DNA of 64,000 bases from Haloferax massiliensis. Its GTDB lineage: Archaea; Halobacteriota; Halobacteria; Halobacteriales; Haloferacaceae. Of the stretch, positions 62,052-64,000 are shown piece after piece; the first letter of the stretch is position 1, and every line of letters starts with the position of its first letter. The position numbers were made by a program, and so were the translations under genes. The stretch lies in NCBI RefSeq assembly GCF_001368915.1, contig NZ_CSTE01000005.1, positions 62,001 to 126,000 of the forward strand. Reading direction: 5' to 3'. A model generated the notes under the pieces. The model had not been told where the DNA came from. It was given only the letters and a program-made list of their open reading frames with translations, and made no database searches.

Positions 62052-63186
62052 CGGAGACCCCCATGGCGGACGGCCGAGTTCCGGACGGCGGGTCGATGGT
62101 GACCTCGTCCCGAAGGACGGTCCCGACGCGTTCGACCTCCGCGTCGGTGAGGCTGGGGTGGACCGGGATGGAGAGAGCCTGCTCGGCGACCTGCTCGGCG
62201 GCGGGGACGCTCACGCGGAAGAACTCGTAGGCAGGCTGGTCGTGAATGCAACGCGGGTAGTACACCCCGCTTCCGATGCCGCGTTCGTCCAGTTGGTCGA
62301 TGACCGAGTCGCGGTTGCCGACCCGAATCGTGTACTGGTGGTACGAGTGGTCGTACCCCTCGGGGACCGTCGGCGTCACCGCGTCCGTGTCGGCCAGCAG
62401 TTCGTCGAGTCGCGCCGCGTTCGAGCGTCGGTCCGCGACGAATCCGGGGAGGCGTTCGAGCTGGACCCGACCCATCGCGGCGGCGATGCTCGTCATCCGG
62501 AAGTTGTGACCGAGCGAGACGTGACGGTAGCCGTCGGCCTCCCGACCGTGGTTGACGAAGCTCTCGGCGTTCTGGGCGACGGTTTCGTCGTCGGTGACGA
62601 CCATCCCGCCCTCGCCCGTCGTCATGTTCTTCGTCGGGTAAAACGAGAAGCTCGCGGCGTCGCCGAGCGACCCGACCGGCGTGTCGAAGTACTCGGCACC
62701 GTGCGCCTGCGCCGCGTCTTCGACGATGGCCACGCCGTGCTCGTCGGCGATGTCCCGGAGTTCCGCCATCGGCGCGGGGAGGCCGTAGAGGTGGACGACG
62801 ACCATGGCCTTCACGTCCTCTTCGAGCGATTCGAGCGTCGCTTCGACGTTCGCCGGGTCGAGGTTGAACGTCTCGGGGTCGATGTCGGCGAACACCGGCT
62901 CGGCACCGGCGAAGCGAATCGCGTTCGCCGTCGCGACGAACGAAAACGGCGTCGTCAGCACGCGGTCGCCGGGACCGACGCCGACCGCTTCGAGCGCGGT
63001 GTGCAGCGCGGTGGTCCCGTTCGACGTGGCCACGCCGTAGTCGGCGTCGCAGTAGTCCGCGAATTCGGATTCGAACGTGCGTACCTCGGGGCCGTCGGCG
63101 ATCATTCCCGACTCGACGACGGACTCGATGCGTTCGAGTTCTTCGTCTCCGAGAACCGGGTCGGCGATGTTGATGTCTCCGGTCAT
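62044..63186 (-). CDS. DegT/DnrJ/EryC1 sugar aminotransferase (WbpE-like)
   Basis: 380 residues. PLP-type signature: ATSNGTTALHTALEAVGVGPGDRVLTTPFSF, VEDAAQAHGAEY (PLP Asp/Gln region), and the Lys of SFYPTKNMTTGEGGMVV. Residues GHNFRMTSIAAAMGRVQLERL are family typical. It would aminate the 3-keto sugar made by the Gfo/Idh protein, using glutamate. Its ATG overlaps the stop of a 29-codon ORF (ATGA). Confidence 0.93.
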   Translation of the reverse strand: MTGDINIADPVLGDEELERIESVVESGMIADGPEVRTFESEFADYCDADYGVATSNGTTALHTALEAVGVGPGDRVLTTPFSFVATANAIRFAGAEPVFADIDPETFNLDPANVEATLESLEEDVKAMVVVHLYGLPAPMAELRDIADEHGVAIVEDAAQAHGAEYFDTPVGSLGDAASFSFYPTKNMTTGEGGMVVTDDETVAQNAESFVNHGREADGYRHVSLGHNFRMTSIAAAMGRVQLERLPGFVADRRSNAARLDELLADTDAVTPTVPEGYDHSYHQYTIRVGNRDSVIDQLDERGIGSGVYYPRCIHDQPAYEFFRVSVPAAEQVAEQALSIPVHPSLTDAEVERVGTVLRDEVTIDPPSGTRPSAMGVSDD

Positions 63187-63272
63187 CGGCTCGGCCCCTC
63201 GTCCGTCGGACTCAGCGCGCCGCGAAGCGCCGAACAGTCGCGTCGATAGTCAATCGGATGTGTGTGTCTCAT
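63183..63272 (-). CDS. 29-codon ORF coupled to the aminotransferase
   Basis: MRHTHPIDYRRDCSALRGA..., a basic peptide whose TGA overlaps the DegT ATG as ATGA. It is the first ORF after the promoter motif (51 nt). Too short to judge by composition; the overlap and its parallel to the acetyltransferase operon are the only support. Confidence 0.35.
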   Translation of the reverse strand: MRHTHPIDYRRDCSALRGALSPTDEGPSR

Positions 63273-63322
63273 AGCGTGTCCTGCGGTCCTGCTACCGCTG
63301 TCGAGTGCCAGACACCAGTAGC

Positions 63323-63343
63323 CCATTATTATGGTTTAGATAA
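63323..63343 (-). promoter_or_regulatory. Glycan-regulon motif, DegT/Gfo operon
   Basis: Minus strand TTATC, six bases, ATAATAATGG, 51 nt before the 29-codon ORF and 137 nt before DegT. Confidence 0.75.
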
Positions 63344-63435
63344 GCCGACAGGGCCACTGAAACGTCGATTTTGCCGATTCCGTAGGCGAAAACACCGTGG
63401 TTTTATTTTTATAGATTACGTAGCACCTGACGTCA

Positions 63436-64000
63436 ATGGCACCATCGTGGGCACCGACCGGGCCCGACGATGCCGGTGAAAATACCGGCCCGAAGCTCGA
63501 CGATAGACCCGGACTCGGAGGCGTCTCCGAAACCCGGCGACGGAACACCGTGGTCTCGCTCGTGAACGAACGTTCTGAGACGCCGTACACCGTCGGCGAA
63601 CTAACCGTCGCGCTCTCGGCGTGGTTCCAAGACGAGACGGACGGAATGGTTCCGACCGACGAGGAGATACACAGCGTACTCTACGACTTCGACCTCCCAC
63701 AACTCGACGACGACGGTCGCGTGGTCTTCGACCGCGAGACCGGACGCGTGTTCTCGCCGAGCAACGACGGTGCCCACACGGTTCACAGGTCCGCGAGGGG
63801 AGGCCCGGATTCGACGGTCGGTGACGCGGGAGAGTCGGTGGTCGGGTCGGCCGCGTCTGAGTCAACGCGCGACCGAGTGACGGTCTCTCGGACGCAGGTA
63901 GTGAACATCGCCGTCGTGTTACTCGGCGTCGCCGGCGTCGCCGTCACCGCGTCGAGCGTGAGTCCGCTGGGGACTGCGTACGCGCTCGTCCCCGCCGTGG
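63436..64000 (+). CDS. DUF7344-type winged-helix membrane protein (C-terminus beyond right edge)
   Basis: 188 codons are visible. After an acidic leader, the winged helix reads SETRRRNTVVSLVNERSETPYTVGELTVALSAWFQDETDGMVPTDEEIHSVLYDFDLPQLDDDGRVVFDRETGRVF, the DUF7344 pattern. A Ser/Gly-rich linker and a membrane helix (VVNIAVVLLGVAGVAVTA) follow, cut by the window edge. It is divergent from the DegT operon and a TATA-like TTTTTATAG lies about 27 nt upstream. A possible local regulator. Confidence 0.8.
   Translation, partial: MAPSWAPTGPDDAGENTGPKLDDRPGLGGVSETRRRNTVVSLVNERSETPYTVGELTVALSAWFQDETDGMVPTDEEIHSVLYDFDLPQLDDDGRVVFDRETGRVFSPSNDGAHTVHRSARGGPDSTVGDAGESVVGSAASESTRDRVTVSRTQVVNIAVVLLGVAGVAVTASSVSPLGTAYALVPAV

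Overview
This window is chromosomal DNA of an extremely halophilic archaeon (class Halobacteria, most likely order Haloferacales). The evidence is the high G+C, the strongly acidic proteins, the many twin-arginine (Tat) signals and Tat lipoboxes, the TATA boxes 20-33 nt upstream of start codons (leaderless genes), and haloarchaeal families such as DUF7344-type winged helices and DUF4129/DUF58 operons. The species cannot be named from sequence alone. No rRNA, tRNA, CRISPR array or intact insertion sequence was seen.

Layout. (1) 1-2.6 kb: an exported GH3 beta-glucosidase (cut by the left edge) divergent from a TrmB-type sugar regulator, with palindromes between them. (2) 2.7-9.1 kb: a complete phosphate-uptake operon pstS-pstC-pstA-pstB-phoU. 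(3) 9.2-18 kb: housekeeping and stress genes: a coiled-coil protein, a superoxide dismutase with an exact internal 186-bp duplication, a small flavoprotein, a pirin/ring-cleaving dioxygenase/carboxylesterase operon, and an SDR. (4) 18-25 kb: membrane protein, rhodanese-like lipoprotein, PadR regulator, glmM, a lipoprotein and a frameshifted exported aspartoacylase-like gene; 16.0-17.0 and 19.1-19.9 kb are gene-poor and AT-richer. (5) 25-63 kb: a large cell-surface polysaccharide locus. It holds glmU, glmS, an asparagine-synthase-like protein, two UDP-sugar dehydrogenases, an N-acetyltransferase, a Gfo/Idh oxidoreductase and a DegT aminotransferase. It also has an ATP-grasp enzyme, a DUF354 protein, three glycosyltransferases, a polytopic GT-C-like protein, a flippase, two exported beta-helix proteins, a MoxR/DUF58/DUF4129 module and several membrane or DNA-binding regulators.

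How the genes fit together. GlmS, GlmM and GlmU make UDP-GlcNAc. The 6-dehydrogenase, Gfo/Idh, DegT and LbH acetyltransferase match in family the WbpA-WbpB-WbpE-WbpD series that makes UDP-2,3-diacetamido uronic acids. The glycosyltransferases and flippase would assemble and export the glycan, and the AsnB-like, ATP-grasp and methyltransferase proteins may decorate it. The substrate assignments are inference.

The main unexpected result is a shared promoter element: TTA, exactly 8 nt, then ATARTAAKGG or a close variant. I found it in the same orientation ahead of fourteen genes or operons, all between 21.6 and 63.4 kb and almost all linked to surface glycans. It lies before all three glm genes, three glycosyltransferases, the acetyltransferase/dehydrogenase operon, the DegT/Gfo operon, MoxR and DUF4129, and before a local HTH regulator. 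Its halves often form an inverted repeat (TTAYCG / CGATAA). I saw no copy before the first 21 kb of genes. It looks like either a regulon operator or a dedicated promoter class, and as far as I know it is undescribed. Other notable items are the superoxide dismutase duplication, three short ORFs coupled to the starts of glycan genes, a flippase fused to a Thr-rich glycosylatable tail, and a membrane-bound regulator with six extracellular calcium-type repeats.
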